NCBI RefSeq assembly: GCF_014633365.1
Contig: NC_068349.1
Span: forward strand, 19,668,753 to 19,732,752
From: Diospyros lotus
Taxonomy: Eukaryota; Streptophyta; Magnoliopsida; Ericales; Ebenaceae
DNA: 64,000 nucleotides
Reading direction: 5' to 3'
Each line of letters starts with the position of its first letter. The stretch's first letter is position 1. Position numbers and translations under genes: made by a program. Of the stretch, positions 1 through 12,900 are shown one piece after another. A model generated the notes under the pieces. It made no database searches. It was not told the origin of the DNA and worked only from the letters and a program-made list of their open reading frames with translations.

Positions 1-285
1 TTAATTTTGATGACGTCATGTAAAACGATGGTTGACTTTAAAGTTATGAATAAGATGGTTTTGATTATATACCATTTGAGGTTTCGATCTAGCTTCTGCA
101 TTTGAGATGGTTTACCTGTCTTAGTCTATTAATGATTATGAGTTGATATACTGAGAAGGTATAACGAGATGTTCGGGGAACGATTTGTGTATGGAGTTTA
201 TGTTGAAAAAAATATATCCCTGAAATCTTTCGTTATCTACCAAAATCTTGCGTTATCTAACGCTCTGGGAAAGCGGGGTGTTACA
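1..285 (-). mobile_element. Ty3/gypsy LTR, partial (runs off window start)
   Basis: Read on the minus strand, the segment starts at 285 with TGTAACACCCCGCTTTCC, a typical start of plant gypsy (Tekay/Del-type) LTRs. It runs off the left edge of the window, so its far end and TSD cannot be checked. On the other side of 285 lies a minus-strand copia gag reading frame, which suggests this LTR inserted into that older element. No coding sequence is recognised here. Confidence 0.55.
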
Positions 286-884
286 ATAGACATGGTGAAG
301 CCCTATCAAGAACTGCATGAACCTATTTATGTTCGTTATTTCAGCTATAATCTTTGCTACTCCACATGAGCAAGAAGGCAATGGATCCACATAAGCCAAC
401 TCATCCCACAGCTTCTTTAGTCGAGTGTAATATGTAGAAATAGATGCATTCTTTTGTGAGATTGAGGAAATTTTCTGCGAATTTGATATACCAAAGGTTC
501 ATTACCTTCCCCAAATTGCTCAGAAATTTTCTCCCGAAGTTTTCTAGCAATAGTTGTATATAAGAAAGCCTCTTACCAGATCCTTTGATAGTGTGCTTAA
601 TATCCAAGATGTGACCATGTAATCGCACCTTTGCCAGATCTCAAATTGATCAGAATCTTTCTTTGGTGGCTGGATTTTCCCATCTATGACCCCTAGCTTG
701 TGTTTTGCTCCAAGGCTAATTTCATTGCGCAACCCTAAGACCTCTAATTTGTTCCATTCAAAGGTGTTGTAACCAACAACAGTACTGGATGGTCCGAACT
801 CTATAATCAAAATGAATCTCCATCCATTAGAGCAGCAGCGTGATCATTGAGTGTCTCTATAACGTCAGCTTCGAGATCTCCCAT
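286..884 (-). pseudogene. Copia gag fragment (UBN2-type), broken
   Basis: Minus-strand frames read like a copia gag: a start near 884 (MGDLEADVIETL), then YNTFEWNKLEVLGLRNEIS, KLGVIDGKIQPP, MVTSWILSTLSKDL, LVYQIRRK, and near the end KLWDELAYVDPLPSC and MQFL. This is the order of motifs in plant UBN2-type retrotransposon gag proteins. The frame contains stops and shifts and has lost everything after the gag N-terminal half, because a gypsy LTR begins at 285. It is a dead relic, not a host gene. Confidence 0.7.
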
Positions 885-1066
885 TGTTTATCTGTGGTTG
901 CAACGAGGTTGGAAAGAAAAGCAGAGGTTGGAAAAGGTTACACATACAGGTTATGCAAAAGTTTGCTCTAATACCATGCACAGAAGCTATGAGATCATCA
1001 AAGAAGCTTTCACATTGGCACTTAAAAAAAAAAAAGTTTCACATTGGCATAATTGTAGAGCAATTC

Positions 1067-2862
1067 TGTCACGACCCAAAATTCAATGGTCATGATTGAC
1101 ACTACCCCCTAAGAAGCCAAAGACTCCAATAAGGGATAGCAAGCCTGCAAAACACATATCCCTTTAACACATAAACATTCATTTCATTTACAGAAATACC
1201 ACCATGACATGTATACAGAATTTAAGGTGCCCTCGGCCCAATAATAAGCATGTACTTACAAAAATATTCACAAGTTATCAATTCGCAACAAGGAGAACTT
1301 AAACCTTCCCATGCACAACCCCATGAGGTGACATATATATGTTATATCGAAGCGTGGTTAGGGTATACAAAATCTGAAATATTAAGGGGTAAAAGCTTGA
1401 CACTGGCTTAGTGAGGGGTAACAAGTATTATAATGGGAGGAAATATAAAATCTATGCAACGAATATAGATCATCATGCCATGACATTTCAAGTACTATAT
1501 AATATCGAATGAGAGATGGTGAATAAATATGCACATTGGGAGTAAACAATTTAGAACCAAAATTCACACATATCACTTCCTTGGTGCGGACTATTTCTAC
1601 GCCACCAAGATCCACTTCGGCTGATTATCTCATGTCGGATATAAACATGGATGGCAGATTATCTCGCACCCATCCAGGATGGACTATCTCACACCCTAAC
1701 ATATACGTAGTGCACCAACAGTTAACTCTTACTTAGGTTAGCAATACAAGGTTCTAACTATTACTCCATTTAACACACATTTCATACCAACATTTAGTAT
1801 TATCAATGCTACATGTAATATATCACACACAGGTATCACCATCCACAATCCACATTAACAGAAATGCAATCAATCACATGTGTTAATATGTGCAAAACAA
1901 ATAATATGGATTCAAATTTCCCTGTATTCAATTCACAAATGAAGTTATGAATAGTATATATAGAATACTAGAATAATAAAAGGTATGCATGCAACAAATA
2001 CCACCATAATACAAATTGTCCACTCACAGTATTATTGAAGATGCCGGATTCCCTCAAACGACTCTCGGTTGGGACGAATCAAAAATACTTAACAACAATA
2101 GCAAAATTTCATAAGAATTAAATAAATACAAAATTTAAATCTCTTAGGATTTGAACCGACCCAAATGCTGCCACAACGACCCAACACCCAAAAAAAATAA
2201 AAACAGCCTACCCAGCCACACTATTGCAGCCGTTGACAGCCACCGCCGACCCAAGATTCCGACGATCAGAACCCACCATTTGAAACACCTAGCTAAGGGG
2301 AAGGGGGGTTAATATTTCTAAAAATGGGCTAAATCTAACTGTGAAATTTTCGTAGATTTAACTTTTAATTTTCGACCAGATTTACTATGCGGACTACTAG
2401 TCGCCACCGGCCATCGGGGCCTACGTTTTCCGATAATCCGAGACAACCACCCAACACCCTCAACCCCATTAACTAACATACCCAAAAACCAAAAAGATCC
2501 AACGGTTAGATCTTTCTAGATCCGAGTTCAAACTTTTGGCCAACACACCCACGCGCATATACATACGCCTCTCATGAATCTGCTAAAATTAAAGCTAATA
2601 AAAATAAAAAAAAACTTACTTTGTTGTAGATCGGGGTTGATTTCACGGTGATAATGTGGGTGGATTCAAGATCCAACAGTTGAATTTTACAAAATTAATT
2701 ATAAAAGAAAATGAGAGAAAGAGAGCTCGCTGGAACGGGAAGAACAAAAGGAGAAGAGAGAAATGATTTGGGGAGCCCTAGGGCTTTTATATAGCCTTAT
2801 GGGCCTAGTTCCCCTCCCTTATTTGGGTCTCTCAAAATAAGGCCCAAAAGTTGGGCCTTACA
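1067..2862 (-). mobile_element. Solo gypsy-type LTR (1.8 kb) with TSD AATTC
   Basis: The segment begins TGTCACGACCC and ends GGGCCTTACA, so it has TG...CA termini. It is flanked by the perfect 5-bp duplication AATTC at 1062-1066 and 2863-2867. On the minus strand it starts TGTAAGGCCC and ends GGGTCGTGACA, and a TATA-like GGCTATATAAAAG near 2794-2782 lies in a promoter-like position. No internal region is present, so this is a solo LTR left by LTR-LTR recombination. Confidence 0.85.
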
Positions 2863-2924
2863 AATTCATTAAGGAAGTGATAATATTTTTTATTATAATA
2901 TATGCTGAATGAGAATTAATTTAA

Positions 2925-3360
2925 GGGTGCGTTTGATTGTAAGAGTGGAATTTAGGTAAAAAGAAAATGAATTATTGGAAATTGAATTGCTGAAAAAATG
3001 AATTTTCAGAAATTGAAAGTTTAAGTTGTTTGATTGGTATAATTTTTTACTTAGAAAATGATATTTTTTTTCATCTTTTAGTGTTTGATTGATAATATTT
3101 TATGTAGAATTTGATCATTTTTCTAGCATTTTGAGTCTAGGTATTATTTTTCATGAAAAAAGTGTTATTTTTCATAAAATTCAATGGTAAAAATGTATTA
3201 AAAAACATTGAATTTTGTAAAAAAAATTAAAATAATAACATATTTTAGGTTAATTAAATTATTTTCTCAAAAAAATAAAACCATAAAATTAAAAAATTTT
3301 ATTTTCCAAATTTATTAATTCATACTTAATTTTTTATTTTTTATTTTTATACTTTTACAA
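2925..3360. repeat. AT-rich MITE-like repeat (incomplete)
   Basis: It starts with GGGTGCGTTTGATTG, which closely resembles the terminal repeat of the complete MITE at 20231-20458. The core GTTTGATTG recurs near 3028 and 3083. No matching inverted terminus was found on the right, so the element is truncated or decayed. The rest is AT-rich with no coding potential. Confidence 0.35.
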
Positions 3361-3703
3361 ACCCTCCCCTGCCCTTCTCCCTCATTCCCCAGCCGCCGCC
3401 CGCCGCCCTCCGCCCTCCGCCCTGGTCTTCTCCCTCTCTTGCTTCGGTCGCTGCCGCCGCGCACCCCCCCTGGCCTTCTCCCTCTCTTGCTTTGGTCGCT
3501 GCCGCCGCTTCTCCCTCTCCGGCCTCCTTGCCTCCGTCGGACGACTCGGATCGTCGCTGCCTCGCTCGCCCTCCTCGGTCGCTAGTCGCTCGCTTCGCCC
3601 TCCTCGGTCGCTAGTCGCTCGCCTCGCTCTGGCTCCGTCGCTTGTCAGCGCCGACTCGGCCTCGCCCTTGCGCTCGCCGCCTCGCCAGTCGCCCCCGGCT
3701 AAA
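3361..3703 (+). promoter_or_regulatory. GC-rich probable promoter-proximal / 5' UTR tract
   Basis: An abrupt C- and CpG-rich block sits in otherwise AT-rich DNA, just upstream of the host gene. It carries two copies of a unit starting CCTGG(T/C)CTTCTCCCTC at 3421 and about 3469 (period about 49) and two copies starting CTCCTCGGTCGC at 3571 and 3600 (period 29). A splice-donor-like AAA|gtaaga follows at 3704 and an acceptor-like gagcag at 3824-3829. The simplest reading is a noncoding first exon followed by a 5' UTR intron of about 126 bp. Transcription is inferred. Confidence 0.45.
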
Positions 3704-3888
3704 GTAAGAATACATGTGTGTAGGTTAGAAAACTGAAGGTGATGAGTGCAGATTATAATATACTTGTATACCATTATTTTTCTTTGTGTAGATATTTATG
3801 TAATTTATTGTCAAATAATTTCTGAGCAGAGCAACAATTCTATTGCCTGCCAATTGCTCCTGAGAGGCTTACTGCTACACGGGCCATT

Positions 3889-3967
3889 ATGGAGGAACAT
3901 CATCGACCGCTGCCAAAAGTACAAATATACCCAACCTCTAGCAATGAAATCTCCACTTTTTGGAGAG
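3889..3967 (+). CDS. Exon 1 of the dual methyltransferase gene
   Basis: Encodes [18 protein letters not shown] and NEISTFWR, the usual short hydrophilic leader and 'QIYP...FWRE' start of plant METTL6-like proteins. It ends one base into a Glu codon at the donor GAG|gtatcc. The ATG at 3889 is the first in frame after TGA at 3823. An upstream coding exon cannot be formally excluded. Confidence 0.85.
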
Positions 3968-6900
3968 GTATCCCCCTTTCATTCATTACAACCTTGATCA
4001 CCCACAAGATCCTGAACGTATTTTAAATCTGGATATTTATTTAACAGAGAAGTATGAAAGAGATGCTAAGAAGTATTGGGATATCTTCTACAAACGTCAT
4101 CAAGACAGAGTCAGTCCCTCCTTTCTCTATCTACATTTTGATTTTGTGCCCTTAAAACCATTATTTTCTGTTATAACTTTTTATTGAGATATTCTTATAA
4201 TTTTTCTGCATTGAACAAGTAATTACATTAATGCATGTGATGTGTTGAAATTCATGATTTCTGTTAGAAAATATCGAGATTCCCATCCATAGTCAGAGAT
4301 TCATATGCTTGATCTATGTTTCCATATTTCCATTCTGTATCTTTCTCCTAGGAGATTCTATCCTGACTGTATCTTTCCAGCTGTATTCTAGGTTATAAGT
4401 ATTTCCTAATTTCAGTAGGATTTAATTAGGAGACTGCCTATTATAGAAGATTAGTTTTTCCCATTGACCAACTATATATATTCTTATAACCCTACAATGA
4501 GGAATGATATTGGATTATCGACTACTTTTGACATGGTATTAGAGCTCTAGGTTCATATCCTTGGAGTCGGCCACCGTTTTTTTTCCTTAGTTGGCTATAG
4601 CCAATATTGATATCCAGTCCACTTTCATAGCTACCTAAACCCTACAACCATGATAGACTCAACTAAATCCCATAGTACAACTGAGGTACCTTTTGTTGGA
4701 AGTAATGGCATGACTTCGGGTGAACATTCAGGCAGCTTATAGATTGAATGGAAGAAACTATTTGAAGTGGTCCTAGTTAATCCAAACGTTTCTAAAAGGC
4801 AAAAGGGAAGCTAAGTCATCTACTTGGAATTGGGCCTAAGAGGACTCGTTGGTCATGTCTTGGCTTTGGAATTCCATACTGCTAGAGATCAACGACACAA
4901 TTATGTTCTTAAGCACTGTTAAAGAGATTTGGGATGTTGTGAAGCTCACATATTCTAAAGTCCATGATGCTGCTTAGATTTATGAGATCAGGACAAAGGT
5001 GGCAGCTACCAAACAAGGATCTCGGTCAATCATCGAGTACGCCAATCTCTTGCAAACTTTGTGAAATAAGCTTAAAATTCTTGAAAGCTTAGAAGATTTA
5101 TTGAATTCGAGAGAAGCTATTTATACTAGTTAAATGCCTACTTTATCTTCTAGAAAATAGGAGTAAATTCAAACTTAAAAAAATAACTAACATTCAAATT
5201 AGGTTGTCCATTATCTTTTGGATTTAAACTTCAATGCTTGAATTCCTTCCTTGATTTTTGGAGCTTTATCCATCTACCAAACTTCTTTTAAATCTTCATC
5301 TTATCCAACCACCTTATCCCCTTTTTTAAACTTTGAATTCCTTTATCTCGTCCAACACTTTGTGACAAGAGTTAGATCACTATCAGTGCATTCAGATAAA
5401 ATGCAGTGATGATGTAGCTATACAAAAACAATTTGTTGAAAAAGAAAGAATCTATGATTTTCTTGCTAGTCTAAACCTAGAGTTTGAAGCAATTAGAGTT
5501 CAAATCCTTGGAAAGGAAGATCTGCCTTCTCTAAATGAGACAATCTCAATTGTGTGTGCAGAAGAAGGACGGAGAGGAGTGATGCTTGATACTTCTTCTA
5601 CAGATAGTTTAACACTTGTAACTATAAAGAGTTCTAGCTTGGACAAGCAGCCTAGAGAGGAAGGGAAGGCATCTGATTCATAAAAAATGATTAACAAGGA
5701 CTCCTTATGGTGCAATTATTGCAAGGAGCCTCGGCATACCTCAGAGAAATGTTGGAAGCTCCATAGTAAGCCCCCTAAAGGTGGACTCCATGGAAGTTGT
5801 CAGTAGATAGTTTGGCCCAATGCTTCCCATCAACCCTCACTGGTGTCGCGCAAGGGTGGTATAGTACCCTTGAACCTGATAGGATCAACACTTGTGAGAA
5901 GATCTATGCATGATTCATCAAGCAATATCAATATAATACGGAGTTTGATGTGACTCGGAGAGAATGTTTGCCTACTAAGCAAGAACCAAAGGAGACACTC
6001 TCTGCTTTCGTGACCTGCTGGAGGAATGAAATGAATAAAGCTGCACAGATGATAAACAGTACGGGGCTCACTAAACTGTCGAGAAATGGCTTTCGGCCTA
6101 GGATCTCTTGAAAGTGCTTTCCTTTGTTTTCTATCATGATCAACAAGATCTTCAACTAAGAGGTCAGGGGCAAGCTTATGTGGCCAATAGCCATCAATTT
6201 ACTGAAGGAAAGGTTCAAGACCAGGCAAATACAATGGAGCTCAATTGGGAGATTGAGAAACTAAGAAATTTGTTGGAGTCACTGTTGTTAAAATCCCGAT
6301 TTAATGCGCATGATTTTACGCGTCGAAGACCCCCCAAACGATTCAAATCACATACAAAATTAGAATTGAGGTAAAATCGCATAAAATTAGGATATAAAAT
6401 CGCAAAATCGGAATTGTTGTTTTTATTAATATTAAATTATGACTTATGAGAATTTAAAGTATATGAACTAATATTTGGAGTTTTGATTATGGATGGATGA
6501 ATGATGATAAATGATGGACTTAATATTTAGAAATTTCATATTATTTAGTATTTTTGAAATTAATAGGTGAAGTAATTTTGAAATAGGCATATGTATTTCA
6601 TTTATAATAAGGAATAATCAGGTTATTAAATAATATTAATTTATTTTTTATAAAATTATGTTATTATAAACATATATTTACAAAAATTAAAGAGTATTTT
6701 TAGTTGTATTTAAAATCTTTTGATTTTACGATCCGATTTTATGGACTCTTTTTCGATTTCACTTAAAATCTCGATTTTAACTACCTTGGTTGGAGTCATT
6801 GGAAAAGAAACCTGGGACATGTACTTGCACTCTAGCCTTCATAAGTATATCTTTCTCTTCTCGTCTTTTATGCTTCAGATATAACTCTCCCAAATACTTG

Positions 6901-9900
6901 GATCCTTGACTCTGGAGCTAGATATCATATGACTTGTTCTTCTCATTGATTTATATCCTATACACTGTGTCCTAGCACAAGGAAAATAACCATGGCACAG
7001 GGGTTATTAACAACTGTGGTTGGTCAAGGAGATGTCCTTATAAACAACCATTTCACCCTTAAAAATATACTTCATGTTTCTAAAGTTTTCACCAACCTTG
7101 TGTCCATTCAGAAACTTACCACAGATTCTGATTGCAATGTCATTTTTTATTAATCTTTCTCTGAAATTCAAGAACAGGGCACGAGGAGGATGATTAGGTG
7201 TGCTAAGGAGAGAGATGGAGTTTTACCTCCTTTGTTGATGATTGCGCATGTGTGGTTTGGTTATACCTTTTGAAAGCTAAATTTTAAGTGTGTACTATTT
7301 TTCCCATCTTCAATAACATGGTTAAAACTCAATTTGGAGTTGAAATAAAGAGGTTTCATTCTGACAATGCCAAAGACTTTTTCAATTAGTCTTTATCCTT
7401 CTTCTTTCATGAAAAGGGCATAATTGATGAATTTTCTTGTGTTCACACTCCTTAGCAAAATGGGGTGGTCCCGAGAAAGAATGGTCATCTTCTACCTATT
7501 ACAAGAGCTTTTCTCTTTCAAAACAATGTCCCAAAACAATATTGGGGAGAGACAGTCTTGATAGCCACATACCTTAATAACCAGCTACCCTCAAGGAGTC
7601 TTGATTCTCATAGTCCAATTCTACTTCTCACAAAAATCTTTCTCGGATTCAATGCCTCTAATGGCCTCAATCCCAAAGTTTTTGGTTGTCTATATTTTGA
7701 TCATATCCACATTCCCCATAGAGGCAAACTTGATCCTCGTGCTCTCAAATGTATCTTTGTTGAGTATTCTTCCATTCCAACTACCAACTTCTTCTTGTCC
7801 ACTACAGGTGTGTTTCAAGGAGAAAAGCCCCAGCTCCTCCACCTATGCAGGCTACACCATCTAAATTAAGTCATGAACCTGGTATTCCTACTTCTGAACT
7901 TGAACTTGCCACTAAACCTGCAACTGATCCTGACTCAAGTGACTGTGATAAACTTGATCCCAATGACCTTGATCTGCCTATTACCATCAGGAAGGGAACA
8001 AGGACCTGTACCAAACATCCTCTACACTTGTTCATGTCCTATTCAAACCTGTCTACCAAGCACAAAGCTTTTCTCACCAGCCTAAACACAATCCCCATGC
8101 CAAAGACCTTTTTCGAAGCAATAGGCAATGAGAACTAGAGGAGTGCCATGGAGGTAGAGAAGGCAACACTGGAAAAAAAATCAAACTTGGGACTTGGGAG
8201 TTGGTAAAACTACCAAAGGGAAAAAATCAAGTAGGATGCAAATGAGTGTTCACTGTGGAATATAGATCAGATGGGTCCTTGTCATAAGCCTAAGGGCATA
8301 ACTGTAATAAACCTACAGTAGTAGTAGCATGTGTACTTAGCGATTACCACTTATGATGATTGTACCTCGATTACGCCAATAAGCCGAGGGTGATAGCCTA
8401 TAAAAGGCATTGTAAAAGAGGATGGGAACTATCAATGAAAGCATTCGGTTCTTTCCCTCTCCTTCTTTCTCTCTCTCTTCTTTCAAATTCTCCCTGCAAT
8501 TTCTCTCTAATCTACGACTCTCTCGGAATTGTCCAAGTATCTGATCCGAGACTTGACAATTGGTATTAGAGCCGACAATCCTCGGTGGCGTTTCTGTGAT
8601 TGAAAGCGTCGTGGATAGTGAGCAGACGATGGTGGAAGGGACGAGACTCGAACAATTGGAGTTTAGAATGGAAGCGCTGGAGTTTGGAATGACGCATACA
8701 CATGAAGCTATTACTCAAAGTAGGGAAGATGTAGCTGCAATCAGAGATGGAATGCGGATGAATTGGCGACATCTTGTTAGGATATGCAGTGGGAATTGGA
8801 GAGACACCAGTACGCAATGGATCAGTTTGGTCAAAGGATCAACAACATGTTCATCATGCTGTCGTCCCTCCCATAATTTCACTTGCCTTCGGAATTCCCC
8901 CCTCGATCCGAAGCTGGACCGAATTCAGTCGGATTTGACATACTTCTGAGGCCTCCAGGGGAAATAAAGTTGGAGGGGGTGCACTGAATGGAGCCGGACA
9001 TTCAGGGAAGAGATCCTAATTTTCAATCCAATAACCACACACCGACGCTAAGGTTGGAGATACCGTTGTTCGACGAATCCAGACCAAGGTGGTGGATCTG
9101 CTAGTGTGAGCATTTTTTTTAATACTACAATGTGGCTAAGCCACAACGAATTACCTTGTCAACAACCTATCTCAATGATATGGTTGATTCTTGGTTCTAA
9201 GGGTGGTTCAGATCTAGAGGGATTAGGGTGAGATGGATCGACTTTGCAGAAGAGTCGTGTAAGAGATTTGGAGAAAAGAACATGGCGGATGCAATAGAAG
9301 AGTTCAATAAACTCAAACAAGAGGGGGCTGTCACAAAGTATCTAGAAAAGTTTGAGGAGTTAGGAGCCTTAATGTGGAATGCTCAGCCAACACTTACTGA
9401 GCAATACTTCGTGTCCAACTTTCTTAGTGGACTTAAGGACAAGTTGAGATCAATGGTTAAGATGATGATGCCAGCCACTGTTAGGTAGGCAACAGAGAAG
9501 GCCCGATTACAAGAATTAACACTGGAAGCTATTTACAAGAGAAATAGGGCTCCTTCTCGGGCAGTTAGTGGAAACACTAAGGAGGTAGGAGTAGTAGTGA
9601 CTTCAGGCCTGCCAAGAGGAAATTAGCAGGCTTTGACCATCAGAAACCCCATTATGGAGTAGAGGAGGTAGATGAGGTTGTGTTACAGATGTGGGGACCA
9701 TTACAACCTCGAGCATCGGTGTCCAAGGCGATTGTTGAACATGGAAGGAGGTGAGGAGAAGATAGCTGGGGAGGAGCAAGAGGATAGTGGGGAGACTGTG
9801 GAAGAGACCCTTGAAGATGACCCTGTTGATGAAGGGGGGGAAATTTCATTCCATGCACTTAGGGGGGGACCAGCGAGAAAAATCATTAAAGTAGAAGGCC

Positions 9901-12900
9901 GAGTAGGGAGGAGGAAGGTCATGGTGCTGATTGACATTGGCAACACCCACAGCTTCCTCAACGAAGCAACTACCACTGAATTGGGTGCAAACTCACGGCC
10001 AGTACTCCCCTCTCAGTAACAATAGCTAACGGAAGCAGGATGTATAGCCATTATAAAAGTGTGGGGTTCAAATGGCTGATGCAGGGGGAGGAGTTCTCTA
10101 CAAACCTGAGAATTTTGGAGCTGGGAGGTTGTGATATAGTCTTAGGGGTGGATTGGATGCGGACAATAAGCCCTTTGACCTTTGACTTCAACAAATTGGA
10201 AGTCACCCTGGATCTGGAAGGAAAGAAGTTGACATTAAGTGGTAGCCTAGATGTAGGAGAGTGTAAGGTGATTATTGGCAAAAGGATGCTATCTAAGGGA
10301 AAGGGGCAGATATCTCAGATGTTCTCCATTCGAGCTATGGAGATGGATGAGGGAGAACCGAAGGGCCCTTCAGTCACTGACCTCTTTGCAAAGGTAACTT
10401 ACCTTACTGATTTACATCCGTTACTCTTAGAATTCAAAGACTTATTTGTTGAACCATGCACACTTCCCCCAAACTGACTTTTTCCATCCCCTTGAAACCC
10501 AATTTAGAGCCAATTAATATCCGTGCCTACCATTACCCCCTTCCCAAAAAGCTAAAATTGGAAAACAAGTAAAAAGCATGCTTAGTGCTTACATAATTTA
10601 GCCTAGCCAGAGTCCCTTTGCATCTCCTGTACTTTTTGTCAAAAAGAAGGATGACACCTGGTGCTTTTGCATAGATTACAAACAACTAAATGACCTCACC
10701 ATGAAAAACAAATTTCCCATTCCCTTGATTGAAGACCTCACCATGAAAAACAAATTTCCCATTCCCTTGATTGAAGACCTGCTAGATGAATTAAAAGGGG
10801 CTGCCATCTTCACTAAACTTAACCTACGTGCAAACATATCAAAAACGGCTTTCAGAACCCACCAGGGCCTCTACAAGTTCAGGGTGATGCCCTTTGAGCT
10901 CACTAATGGCCCAATTACTTTCCAGGCTTTGATGAATCATTTATTTGCCCCTACTTAAGGAAATTTATATTGGTATTCTTTGACGGCATTTTGGTCTACA
11001 ACCCTAACCTCAAACAATACCTAATCCACCTTAAAACCACTTTGAAACCCTGAAAACCAACCAGTTATACGTGAAACTTTCAAAGTGCTCCTTTGCAAAG
11101 AGTGAAATGGAATATCTAGGGCATATCATCTCGGGTCAGGGAGTCTGTACAGGCCCTAAGAAAATTGCAGCCATGTAGGAATGGCCTAGGCCTTCATCTA
11201 TATGGGAGTTGAGGGGATTCCTAGGGCTAACTGGGTATTACATGAGGTTTATACGACATTATGGGGTAATCAGTAAGCCCTTGACCAAATTATTCAAGAG
11301 AGACAACTTCAAATGGAATCCCCAAGCTGAGGTTGCTTTCATTACACTTAAGAGGGCAATAACACAAGCCTCGGTTCTAACCCTACCTATTTTCTCTAAG
11401 CCCTTCATGATTGAAACATATGCATGTGACATTGGGGTGGGAGTAGTATTGATTTAGGAGGGAAGACCCTTAGCTTATATCAGTCAAGCATTAGTTGCTA
11501 AGCACTGGGGAATGAGTGTGTATGAAAAGGAATTATTAGCCATGATCATAACCATTGATAAGTGGAGGTAGTACTTGGAAGGAACTCCATTCATTATAAG
11601 GATAGACCATGAAAACCTAAGGCACCTTCTGCAGCAGAGACTGCATACTCAGCTACAAAGGAAGGGGGTGTCAAAATTATTGGGCCTTGATTATGTGATA
11701 TAGTATAGGAAGGGCAAAGGGAATATAGTGGCAGATGCCCTATTGAGAAGAGAAGAAGAAGGGGCATGTGTAGCCATTACAGTTGTGGTGCCCGATTGGG
11801 TAAAAGATGTAACTGAGAGCTATGATAAATCAAAATGGATTAACTCCCTATAGATTCGGCTAGTAGTCAGGCATACTTATGCCTAGGGGTATTCTATCTC
11901 CAATGGTCTGATCAGATTTAAAAGCAAATCAGTGGAGGGGGATGACAGAGAATTGAAGTCCAAGATACTGCAGGCACTATACAACTCTCCTCTAGGAGGG
12001 CACTCGGGGGGTCAGAGCTACTTACTACAAAGTAAGGCAAATGTTCTTTTGGCTAGGGCTTAAAAAAGAGGTGACGGATTTTGTGGCAGCCTGCATGACT
12101 TCCCAACGGTGCAAGCATGAACAAGTGGGATACCCGGGGTTGTTATAGCCACTAGCTATACCGAAGCAGGCCTGGGAAGAGATTTCCATGGACTTTATTG
12201 AGGGCTTACCCAAGTCTGAAGGTAAGAACATGGTCCTGGTAGTGGTTGACAGGCTGACGAAGTTTGCTCACTTCATCAGCCTCACACACCCCTTCACAGC
12301 CCAGGAAGTTGCTTGGGTGTTCCTTGATACGGTGGCTAAGGTGCATGGGATCCCTAAATCCATTGTTTTAGATCGAGACAAAGTATTTACAAGCCAGTTT
12401 GGCAGGAGTTGTTCAAGGGCCTAGGGGTAGGGTTGCATATGTCGATCGCATACCACCTTGGGTTAGATGGGCAGATCGAGAGGGTCAACCAGTGCTTGAA
12501 GTCCTATTTGAGGTGTATGTGCTTTGCAAGGCCCAAGAGTTGGGGAAGGTGGCTATTTTTAGCACAATGGTGGTATAACACGAGCTATCATAGCTTAATA
12601 AAGAAGACCCCTTTTGAGGCTCTATTCGGATATAAGACCTCAACATTACCAGTCGTGATTGATTTCCAAGAGACTCAAACCACTGCTGGAGAATACTTGA
12701 AAAATAGGTAGGAGATGCTCACTATACTCAAGAAGGAGTTGACTACAACTAATAACCGAACAAAACAAAATGCTGATTACAGGAGGAGTGACCGGAGTTT
12801 TAATATGAGAGATCGGATCTTCTTGAAGATAAAGAGGTTCTTGCAACACTCTTTTTCTACCACACGCCTATTCAAGTTAAGGCCAAAGTATTTTGGACCT

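Noticed and set aside
3382..3774. 130-codon minus-strand ORF, Arg/Glu-rich
   Set aside because: It arises from GC-rich tandem repeats in the probable 5' UTR region; composition is repeat-driven and no family is recognised.
3746..3997. 83-codon plus-strand ORF over exon 1
   Set aside because: It is in another frame; the true frame is fixed by the conserved QIYP...FWRE and by splicing into exon 2.
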